Source: a virus. From it: a stretch of 32,417 nt of DNA. The notes beneath the pieces are model-generated. The model was not told where the DNA came from, did not search any database, and worked only from the letters and a program-made list of their open reading frames with translations. The stretch spans positions 1 to 32,417 of the IMG/VR virus record IMGVR_UViG_3300025151_000166; one strand, 5' to 3'. The first letter of the stretch is position 1. Every line of letters starts with the position of its first letter. Below are positions 7,742-15,076 of the stretch, in pieces. The translations under genes and the position numbers were made by a program.

Positions 7742-10087
7742 ATGAGAACATTACTTAAGTCACCATTAAAAACTGCTGCCAATAATATTACGAGAATTGG
7801 TTTTACTCCAAAAGCAAGACGTGTTCGCGCACTAGATTTCGATCGTAGATCTGAGTATAAAACTTTTGCCGATTGGATTAAGTCAAGCACCGAGGATTTG
7901 ACTGAATCGCCTCTGCCATCAAAAAGAGAACTTAAAAAATTAGTTAACTTTGAAGTTGCTGGCGGTGGTGGAGGAGGTCTTCTCGGACTCCTGGGTGGAC
8001 TTGGTGGAATTGGACTTGGGGCACTTGGACTGGAAGGTTTTCTTGGTGATAAGATGCCCAAGATTAAGATTCCTTATAGAAGACCAAAACCAAAACCTAG
8101 AGGAAGAAATAGAGGAGGAAATCAAGGAAGAGGACCAGGAAGACCGGGAGATAGAAGTAGAGATTCTAGAAACAATAGAAATAATAGAAGGACTAGGAAT
8201 AATACTACACAAAGACCTGGACGCACAGGTCCCATGTCTGATGCGGAAAGAAGATATAGAAGAAGATTTGGTGATAAAGCAGGAGACAGAAAATTTGGTC
8301 CAAGGCAACAAGGTAGAGTACAAAATAGAGGACTTACAAATCCATTAAGGCAGAGACCGAATGTAACTGGAACTGGTGCTGATAGATTCAGACAGGGAGT
8401 TAGAAGTAATATCCCTGGACAAGGTGCTCGTGTTACTGGTGGTAATCTTGATCGAGCACTGAATACGGGACCTTTAAGAAGAGTTCAACAAGTTGGTAAA
8501 TTTGGTCTTCAAGGCGGCAAAGCGGTGCTTCGTGCAAGTAAATCATTGATGAGAGTTTTCAGTAGAGTTCCTATCATTGGTGCTTTAATTGCTGGCGTCT
8601 TGACATATTTTCAAGATATAGAAGGTGGTAATAATCCTGAACTTCCAGGTGGCGGACCAAATGGTCAACCAGATATGAAATTGGATAAGGCATTATTTAG
8701 TGCTGGTGGTGCTGCTCTTGGTGGTATCATTGGATCTTTCATTCCGATTCCTGTGATTGGAACATTACTTGGTGGTTTTATCGGTGAATACATCGGTGAC
8801 CTTGCGTACATGATCATAAAGGGTGATGGATTCCAGGCAGCTGGTCAAAAATTAATGGGTGATCTTAAGAAACTTTTGAGTGTTGGTCCAGCGATTGCTA
8901 ATTGGGCAAAGCAAGGATTTGACAGATTCTATGAAGGATTTCCAAAAATTAATGTTTTTGGTATGAAAATTCTTGATCTAAGTAAAACTGGTGAAGGACT
9001 TCTTAAACTTCCAAGAGCATTCTTTACAAAACTGCCAATGAATGAGACTAAAGAGCAGGAAGCAGAAAGATTAAAGAAAGAAGAAGAAATACGAAAAAAA
9101 GTATTAGAAGAAGAAAAGGCAAATAGGGGACAAGAATCAGATCAACTACCATACACAACTACTGAAGATGGTGAAGTTGTTCCCATAGGTCCTGTTGATG
9201 AACCTGTTACTGCTGAGCAAGATTTACAACTCACACCAATGAGTGATGTTAGCACTGTTGATGTTGGTCTGAATAATCTTGTTTCTGTCGCAGCAATGAC
9301 TGGCCGAAGTGATCCGGGTGGTCCGATAATGACCAGTGGTAGAGGTATGAGAGGTGGAAGGCATCATGCAGGCGTAGATATTGGAACGGGACATCAGAGA
9401 GGATGGTATGTTGCTTTTAGATTAAAAGGAAAGGTAAGTTTAGTTCAGTATCTCAGTGGATATGGGAATACAGTTATCATTGAAGCAGATGGTAAAGATT
9501 TTCTCTTTGCTCACTTAGCACGTCAATCAGATTTAAGACCAGGACAATCTTATAATGGTCAGATTATCGGTGAGATTGGTAACACTGGAGCTGGAACCGG
9601 AGAACATCTACACTTTGAAGTGAGAACTGCTGGCGGTGGTAGCGGAACTGATATGGATCCAATGCCATATGTCAAGTATCTCATGATTGGTAAACTCGGA
9701 TCAGGGACTCCGCAAACTCTATTAGCAAGAGCAGACGCAAGACAAACAGTTGCTGATGATGGTACAATTACAACAACTAATCGTCGTGGTCGTCAGGTAA
9801 AAGTTTCACCAGATACTTCTGCACAAAGAACTGGAAATATTGAGAGGGATCCTAAAGTTAACAAATCCAAGACTCAAACTTTGATTATAATGGAAAGTTT
9901 GGCAAAGATGGCCAAGGCATTAGGTGGCGGACAAGAAGAAAAACCTCAAGTTGCCGTGCTTCCAGTTCCCAATGAACCTTCTCCTCGTGGAAGAGGTTCC
10001 ATGAATGTTGGAAATTCGATGGTGTCTTCTGCTTCGCTATTAAATAATTACTGGCAAACAACTCTTCTCTCTAAACTATCATCATAA
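7742..10087 (+). CDS. Virion protein with M23 (LytM) peptidase domain and Arg-rich region
   Basis: The protein has 781 residues. The order is: N-terminal basic segment; Gly-rich hydrophobic segment (about 75-105); an extremely Arg/Gly/Asn-rich tract (about 110-210); two hydrophobic helical stretches with Gly zippers (about 275-290 and 320-360); a charged coiled-coil-like segment (about 430-460); and an M23 zinc metallopeptidase domain (about 520-640). The zinc motifs are complete: H542-x3-D546 (HAGVD), H591 (FAHL) and H622-L-H624 (HLHFEV). M23 enzymes cut peptide cross-links in peptidoglycan. The Gly-rich hydrophobic N-terminal part resembles that of the preceding gene, so the two may be related partners at the tail tip. 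A tape-measure role is an alternative, as this is the largest helical protein before gp27. The ATG has no evident ribosome-binding site and follows the previous stop by 4 bases. Confidence 0.75.
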   Translation: MRTLLKSPLKTAANNITRIGFTPKARRVRALDFDRRSEYKTFADWIKSSTEDLTESPLPSKRELKKLVNFEVAGGGGGGLLGLLGGLGGIGLGALGLEGFLGDKMPKIKIPYRRPKPKPRGRNRGGNQGRGPGRPGDRSRDSRNNRNNRRTRNNTTQRPGRTGPMSDAERRYRRRFGDKAGDRKFGPRQQGRVQNRGLTNPLRQRPNVTGTGADRFRQGVRSNIPGQGARVTGGNLDRALNTGPLRRVQQVGKFGLQGGKAVLRASKSLMRVFSRVPIIGALIAGVLTYFQDIEGGNNPELPGGGPNGQPDMKLDKALFSAGGAALGGIIGSFIPIPVIGTLLGGFIGEYIGDLAYMIIKGDGFQAAGQKLMGDLKKLLSVGPAIANWAKQGFDRFYEGFPKINVFGMKILDLSKTGEGLLKLPRAFFTKLPMNETKEQEAERLKKEEEIRKKVLEEEKANRGQESDQLPYTTTEDGEVVPIGPVDEPVTAEQDLQLTPMSDVSTVDVGLNNLVSVAAMTGRSDPGGPIMTSGRGMRGGRHHAGVDIGTGHQRGWYVAFRLKGKVSLVQYLSGYGNTVIIEADGKDFLFAHLARQSDLRPGQSYNGQIIGEIGNTGAGTGEHLHFEVRTAGGGSGTDMDPMPYVKYLMIGKLGSGTPQTLLARADARQTVADDGTITTTNRRGRQVKVSPDTSAQRTGNIERDPKVNKSKTQTLIIMESLAKMAKALGGGQEEKPQVAVLPVPNEPSPRGRGSMNVGNSMVSSASLLNNYWQTTLLSKLSS

Positions 10088-11385
10088 TGTTACAAGCAAC
10101 CACGGGACTAAGATATAATACAGTAAATATTACTTCTCTTGATGGGGAGAAGACAATTGACTTGACTAATTCTCTTATAGAAACAGATTACTTTGAAGAT
10201 CTTTTATCTCCAACTTTATCTGCAACTTTGAAAATAGCGACTTCATATGATATAATTGAAGGACTACCAATTCGTGGTGGAGAAAAAGTTATTATCGATT
10301 TACTAACTGCTTCTGGTCCATTCAAACAAACCTTCAGGGTTTACAAAGTAAGTGATGCGACTTTGCAAAAGCAAAAAGAAATGTTTGTATTGAATTTGGT
10401 TCCAGAGGAATATTTAAATAATGATTTAGTGAGAGTGAGTAGAAAATATCAAAAATTACCTGTTGATATTCATGTTAAAAGTATATTGCAGAATGTATTA
10501 CAGACAAGTAGAATTGGTGTGATTGAAGAGACTTCAAATTCTCTTTCATTTTTTGGTAACATGAAGAAACCAATATGGACTCTTCAATGGTTAGGTCCAC
10601 AATCACTTTCAGTAGTAGGTGGTGGAGGTGGAGAAAAGGGAGAAGAAGGATCAAAAGATAATCCAGCAGAAGCAAAAGGAACTGCCGGATTTATTTTTTA
10701 TCAAAATAGTGCAGGGTTTCATTACAGAAGTGTTGACAGTTTGGCATCAAAGACTAGAGTACAGGAGAGTAGTGCTGACCTAGAAGACATAATGACATAC
10801 AGTGCGGGAGAGGTTACAAAGGCAAATGATGTAAAAAATGCTGTCAAAATTATAAATTATTTCTTTGAGAAAAATATTGATCTTAGAAAGGGATTAAGAA
10901 CTGGCATGTATGGTAATAAAACACTTAATTTTAATCCGTTAACTCATGAGTTAACTGTTTATGATTACTCACTTTCAGATGCATTAAAGAAAAGAGGAAA
11001 GGAAACACTTGGAAATCAAAAAGACATTTCCATGTATTCGGATTCTCCATCAAGAATGATGTATCATATATCTGATGAGGGTGTCATGGCAGCAGAAGGT
11101 GGAGATGCAACATCTGGATTGGAACGTACTGCTAGGTCTAAATCTTTTGCTAGATATAATTTATTGTTCACACAGGGACTAAATATTCTCATACCTTGTA
11201 ACACTAAATTAAAAGCAGGAGACATAATTCGTTGTTTATTTCCTGAACTGCAGGGTGGATCAACGAAACAAACGGATAAAAGTAGAAGTGGTCTTTATTT
11301 AATCAAAGAATTGAGACATCATTTTTCTGCTAATCAAAATACTACATCTCTAAAATTAATTAGAGATTCTTACGGTGTTCAGTAA
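10087..11385 (+). CDS. gp27: gp27-like baseplate hub protein
   Basis: This 432-residue protein compares with T4 gp27 (391). It opens with strands typical of the gp27/gpD hub fold: SLIETDYFEDLLSPTLSATL, then KIATSYDIIEGLPIRGGEKV, followed by RVYKVSDATLQKQKEMFVLN. The middle contains GFIFYQNSAGFHYRSVDSL, as in hub proteins that read out an inserted domain. The end has IPCNTKLKAGDIIRCLFPEL and GLYLIKELRHHFSANQN, which parallels T4 gp27's FYVDEVIHELSNNN. In T4 three gp27 copies form the torus between gp5 and the tube. A Gly/Glu-rich insert at residues about 177-197 is probably a flexible loop. The start overlaps the previous stop (TAATG); after its own stop comes a strong ribosome-binding site for cp12. 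Confidence 0.78.
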   Translation: MLQATTGLRYNTVNITSLDGEKTIDLTNSLIETDYFEDLLSPTLSATLKIATSYDIIEGLPIRGGEKVIIDLLTASGPFKQTFRVYKVSDATLQKQKEMFVLNLVPEEYLNNDLVRVSRKYQKLPVDIHVKSILQNVLQTSRIGVIEETSNSLSFFGNMKKPIWTLQWLGPQSLSVVGGGGGEKGEEGSKDNPAEAKGTAGFIFYQNSAGFHYRSVDSLASKTRVQESSADLEDIMTYSAGEVTKANDVKNAVKIINYFFEKNIDLRKGLRTGMYGNKTLNFNPLTHELTVYDYSLSDALKKRGKETLGNQKDISMYSDSPSRMMYHISDEGVMAAEGGDATSGLERTARSKSFARYNLLFTQGLNILIPCNTKLKAGDIIRCLFPELQGGSTKQTDKSRSGLYLIKELRHHFSANQNTTSLKLIRDSYGVQ

Positions 11386-11390
11386 AGGAG
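11384..11390 (+). promoter_or_regulatory. Strong Shine-Dalgarno sequence for cp12
   Basis: AAAGGAG lies 7 bases before the cp12 ATG and overlaps the gp27 stop codon. It is the clearest ribosome-binding site among the starts of the 4104-17653 series, most of which rely on overlaps or have no visible site. Confidence 0.75.
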
Positions 11391-11397
11391 ACTTAAA

Positions 11398-11625
11398 ATG
11401 GAAAACATTGAAACACACATTCAAAAAGATCGAGAGATACTTGCAAACCCAACGACCTCACCGCAACAACGTCGTCATATTGAGGGTGAGTTACATGAAC
11501 TTGAAGTTTACGTAGAAAATCACAAAAAAGAAATTGAAGCAGGAGACCACCACGACCCAACTGCTTTGGAACTATATTGTGAGTTAAACCCAGAAACAGA
11601 TGAGTGTAGGATTTACGAAGATTAA
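11398..11625 (+). CDS. cp12: CP12-like regulator of the Calvin cycle (auxiliary metabolic gene)
   Basis: This is a small 75-residue, highly charged protein. The C terminus DPTALELYCELNPETDECRI plus YED matches the CP12 GAPDH-binding tail: Cys-x8-Cys with Asn-Pro between, then acidic 'ECRxYED' at the end. The middle (HIEGELHELEVYVENHKKEI) fits the helical region corresponding to the CP12 PRK-binding 'VEEL' segment. The N-terminal cysteine pair found in plant and many cyanobacterial CP12 proteins is absent; only the C-terminal pair exists. Host CP12 locks GAPDH and phosphoribulokinase in an inactive complex in the dark. Cyanophage CP12 is thought to slow the Calvin cycle and steer NADPH to nucleotide synthesis. 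It sits between the hub genes gp27 and gp5, and its stop overlaps the gp5 start. Confidence 0.86.
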   Translation: MENIETHIQKDREILANPTTSPQQRRHIEGELHELEVYVENHKKEIEAGDHHDPTALELYCELNPETDECRIYED

Positions 11626-14471
11626 TGATTTCAGATTCCTTAGTACAAACTAAATTTGCTGGTAAAGACGGATTCACATGGTGGATTGGTAAAGTTGCTC
11701 GTCCAGAATTTTGGAAAGATACTGAAACTGTTCAATCTCAATCAGGTGAAAAGGGACATAGAGTAAAAGTTAGAATTATTGGATACCATCCCTGGGATAC
11801 AAATGAACTCCCAGAGAAAGACCTGCCATGGGCAGAAGTCATGTCCGATCCGAATGTTGGTAATGGCACCCTGTCAAGGGGTGAAACAATGAACCTTGTT
11901 GGGGGAGAAACTGCTGTAGGTTTCTTCCTCGATGGTGATGATGCACAGCATCCAGTCATCATGGGTCTTTTGCATAGAAGTGCCAATGTAAAAGATACAA
12001 TAACCGAGTCCAAAGCATCAAGTAAAGGAGCTGGACTTGAGAACACCACTCCGCCGTCTCCATCAGGAGATCCAGATCCACCGTCAACACGTCCCAATCC
12101 AAAAGCCGTACCGGTGGGAATGGGAAAACAAGGTAAGACGCAACCAGGAAGAAGTAAGAGAGGAGGGGCAACTGCTGCTGCAGATTATCTTAATTTGACT
12201 GTAGAACAACCAAGAGGAACATATACTGCATCAGAATTTGCTGCAGAAAAAATGGGAACTAAAAAAGTTACTCCCGCCACAACCTGTAGTGATAATTACA
12301 TCGGAAGAATTACACAGGTACTTCAAGATTTTATTGCGCTATCAAATACTTTAGAAAAAACTCTTGATGTTTATGTTGATCCTGTTCTGAATGAGGTCGT
12401 TGATATGACCTATCAGATCAAAAAATTTGCGAAGAGAACTATGGGCATCATCAAGATGGTGCTCAACAATATTAGAAATGGACTACTTTCAAAGTTGAAT
12501 TTGATGTTCAGTAACTTTCTTGGATTCGCAAAACAATTTGATCCTTTCTCATTCTTGACAGGACCATTGGCACAGAAAGGATTTATGCAAATCCTTGCTT
12601 TGATTTTTTGTATATTTGAAAAACTTATTGGTGAACTTTTAAAGTTTTTGGAAAACCTTTTTGAAACCATGCTTGGTCGTGTTGTTAATGGACCTGCTTG
12701 TGCGGTAGAACAATTTCTTCAAGGTATCCTGGCAAAGGTTATGGATGCATTAGAGAAGGGACTGGAACCAATTTTAAAAGGTCTTGATTGGTTAATGGGA
12801 GGATTGAGTCAGGTCAAAGATGTTCTCAATACAGTAAGCAGTTTAGCAACTAAGATCTTTAACTTTATTGGATGCGACGGATTGAAGTGTACAACACCAA
12901 GCAGTTGGATTTCTTCAATCAATGGATCACTAGAAGAAAAACGTGATGATTGGGCTAAACAAGTTAGGGGTATTAATGTATTCCGAAATGCAAATGAAGA
13001 ACTATCTAAGTTTGAACGAGATGCTGATAACGCAACGATAAATTTATTTGGAAATGATGAACAATATAAGAGTACGAATTATAGAGGATCGAACTTAGGA
13101 AGTATTTTAGCAGACGTTGATAAACTAACAGGAGGAGAATCTAGAAAGAAATTTAATAAAGGATTGGATTCAATTGAAGCAGCACTTGCCACAAGCACAT
13201 TGCTTGGTGGTGAGAACTCTATATTTAATGCTTGTAATCGTAATATTCACAATCCACAAACTCAAGATGATATGATGCCAATGCCAATTGGGTATCAATA
13301 TGATTATTGTCTCCCACCAAAAGTAAAAATCTTAGGTGATGGTAAAGGTGCAAAACTCAGAGCAATTATTGGTAATCGGGGAGAGATATTCTCCGTTGAA
13401 GTCGTAAGAGAAGGAAGAAACTACACTAAAAAAGGAACTTCTCTTGTCATCATTGATAACAGTGGTCATGGTCGTGGAGCACAAGCAGATCCAGTTGTTA
13501 AAGATGGAAAAATTAAGCATGTAGTCATTACTTCATCAGGTAGTGGTTACTGTCCAAATGTTCCATACTCAGATCCTAGTGCAGAAGGACCGTTAGATGA
13601 AGTAGATACACCGATTGATTGTAGTACCACTCAAGATTGTCCTGAGGGCATGGAGTGTGTCAATGGAAGATGTGTTATTCCATGTAATATTGATTCTGAT
13701 TGCCCGCCAGGTATGATATGCATGAATGGTATGTGCGTACCAATTCCGGGAGAACCAGGAATCGGAACGGATGTTAATGGAGTTGTGACTGTTATAGAAC
13801 CAATAAGTCCTGGAATTGGTTATGGTCCTGATGATGATATCTTTATTGGAGATGAATTGTGTGAGAGTTGTGTCCTTGGCATTTCAACAGGTGGATCGGT
13901 TATTAGTGTCGAACTTGGTACTTTTGATACCAAATTCAAGATACAACCATCGGTTAGGATTTCAAGTGATAATGGCGTAGGTGCGAATCTAATTGCTGTT
14001 ATGGCGTATGAAAGACAATATCAAACTGACTTTGGTTCTGACACTAGAAGAAGACTGGTTGGCATTACTAGCGTTGTGGATTGTGTTGGTGATCCTCCAC
14101 AACTGGTTGGATATGTAAATGGTAGAGAATACTATGGACCATTCCATGTGCATCCAGAAACTGGCGCTAAGATGGTTGGAGAGCGACATGTTTCTACTCC
14201 TCATGCTATAATATATCCAACCAAAGAACAAAGTTTGGGAGGAAATACCATTCAAATAGTAGAAACTGAATCCGAAGATAGGCAAACTCAGAGTGTACCA
14301 GTAGCAGGACCTGCTGCTACGACCACAACAACTGTTACACCAACTCCGACACCGACACCAACTCCGACACCAACAACATCCCCAATAAATACAGATACAC
14401 CTACACCTACACCATCTCCCTCACCTTCTCCTGATCCTGGACAGGGTGGTGGATATGGAGGAGGATATTAA
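11625..14471 (+). CDS. gp5: gp5-like baseplate hub protein (OB fold) with long accessory region
   Basis: The protein has 948 residues; T4 gp5 has 575. Residues 1-125 match the gp5 OB fold: FTWWIGKVARPEFWKD, then RVKVRIIGYHPWDTNELP, LPWAEVMSDP, ETAVGFFLDGDDAQHPVIMG. The T4 lysozyme domain is not visible. Instead there is a Pro/Gly linker (about 130-190), hydrophobic amphipathic helices (about 215-430, e.g. FMQILALIFCIFEKLIGELL), and two beta modules of the G-x-G-A/G-x-G-Y type (about 565-645 and 710-800). Between these modules lie two tandem cysteine-rich repeats (about 664-702, eight Cys). The tail (about 904-948) is Thr/Pro/Ser-rich and ends in Gly/Tyr. In T4, gp5 is the hub of the cell-puncturing device. 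The beta-helix seems to be encoded by the next gene. The ATG overlaps the cp12 stop (TAATG). Confidence 0.83.
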   Translation: MISDSLVQTKFAGKDGFTWWIGKVARPEFWKDTETVQSQSGEKGHRVKVRIIGYHPWDTNELPEKDLPWAEVMSDPNVGNGTLSRGETMNLVGGETAVGFFLDGDDAQHPVIMGLLHRSANVKDTITESKASSKGAGLENTTPPSPSGDPDPPSTRPNPKAVPVGMGKQGKTQPGRSKRGGATAAADYLNLTVEQPRGTYTASEFAAEKMGTKKVTPATTCSDNYIGRITQVLQDFIALSNTLEKTLDVYVDPVLNEVVDMTYQIKKFAKRTMGIIKMVLNNIRNGLLSKLNLMFSNFLGFAKQFDPFSFLTGPLAQKGFMQILALIFCIFEKLIGELLKFLENLFETMLGRVVNGPACAVEQFLQGILAKVMDALEKGLEPILKGLDWLMGGLSQVKDVLNTVSSLATKIFNFIGCDGLKCTTPSSWISSINGSLEEKRDDWAKQVRGINVFRNANEELSKFERDADNATINLFGNDEQYKSTNYRGSNLGSILADVDKLTGGESRKKFNKGLDSIEAALATSTLLGGENSIFNACNRNIHNPQTQDDMMPMPIGYQYDYCLPPKVKILGDGKGAKLRAIIGNRGEIFSVEVVREGRNYTKKGTSLVIIDNSGHGRGAQADPVVKDGKIKHVVITSSGSGYCPNVPYSDPSAEGPLDEVDTPIDCSTTQDCPEGMECVNGRCVIPCNIDSDCPPGMICMNGMCVPIPGEPGIGTDVNGVVTVIEPISPGIGYGPDDDIFIGDELCESCVLGISTGGSVISVELGTFDTKFKIQPSVRISSDNGVGANLIAVMAYERQYQTDFGSDTRRRLVGITSVVDCVGDPPQLVGYVNGREYYGPFHVHPETGAKMVGERHVSTPHAIIYPTKEQSLGGNTIQIVETESEDRQTQSVPVAGPAATTTTTVTPTPTPTPTPTPTTSPINTDTPTPTPSPSPSPDPGQGGGYGGGY
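14335..14437 (+). repeat. Low-complexity Thr-Pro coding repeat
   Basis: Degenerate ACNCCN units encode alternating Thr-Pro and later Ser-Pro near the gp5 C terminus, interrupted by a short SPINTD segment. Third positions vary (ACTCCG, ACACCG, ACACCA), so the protein pattern rather than the DNA pattern appears conserved. Confidence 0.8.
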
Positions 14472-15070
14472 TGACAGAAGATGAAATAAAAAAATTAGTT
14501 CAAGGAGAACTTGATCAATTCGCTAAGAATTATTATAGAAGAAACTATCCTAACTTTAATATGACTTCCGGTCATATAAGCGAAGCACATGGTGTGAGTG
14601 AATATATTGTTGCTACAGACACTGGACAAAGTATTCAATTCTATAAGCAAGGTAATGGTAAGATTGTGGCAAGAAAATCTCTTGAATTGGTTGCAGGAGA
14701 TAAAGCGACAAATAAAGATGTTTCTATCTCAATAAGAGCAGAGGACGGTCATATAGTTATTGAGGCATTGGAAGGAGACCTCACTCTTCGAGGTAACAAT
14801 GTCATTCTTGAAGCAACTGATGCTGAGGGAGCAATTGTATCTAAATCTCCTAAAGTTTTTCACGTAAAATCACCAGAGATTGAATTACAAGGAACAAAAA
14901 TAACTGCAAGTTCAACAATGGACACGTTAATTGCTGCCGGAGAACTTTCATTATATTCTGAATCTGGTCCTATTAAACAAGGTGATGGTACTCAACCTAT
15001 CATTGGTAGTAGTGTTTTTGAAACTGTGTTTAATGTTGTGGATAAAGCAAGAGCATTCTTTAACGTATAA
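14471..15070 (+). CDS. Baseplate spike-like protein (separate gp5 C-terminal part / gp5.4-like)
   Basis: This 199-residue protein has a helical start, then alternating short strands of the gp5/VgrG needle type: SISIRAEDGHIVIEALEGDL, then TLRGNNVILEATD and later IELQGTKITASS. Just before them, VSEYIVATDTGQSIQFYKQG resembles the T4 gp5 entry into its spike (HTMETESGHIQEF). In T4 these strands form the trimeric beta-helix that pierces the outer membrane. Here the gene directly follows the gp5 OB-fold gene with a TAATG overlap, so hub and spike seem to be two chains. A separate gp5.4-like tip protein is an alternative. No cysteines or membrane segments were noted. Confidence 0.68.
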   Translation: MTEDEIKKLVQGELDQFAKNYYRRNYPNFNMTSGHISEAHGVSEYIVATDTGQSIQFYKQGNGKIVARKSLELVAGDKATNKDVSISIRAEDGHIVIEALEGDLTLRGNNVILEATDAEGAIVSKSPKVFHVKSPEIELQGTKITASSTMDTLIAAGELSLYSESGPIKQGDGTQPIIGSSVFETVFNVVDKARAFFNV

Positions 15071-15076
15071 AATATC

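Noticed and set aside
7732-8323. Antisense Ser/Pro-rich ORFs opposite the M23 protein start
   Set aside because: Low-complexity mirror of the purine-rich strand; no ribosome-binding site and the sense gene has clear domains.
7950-8348. 132-codon + strand ORF overlapping the Arg-rich tract
   Set aside because: It is a Glu/Ile-rich shadow produced by AGA/GGA repeats in another frame of the M23 protein gene.
14335-14437. Thr-Pro repeat as a slippage-prone microsatellite
   Set aside because: The repeat units differ at third positions, so the DNA is not a perfect short tandem repeat.
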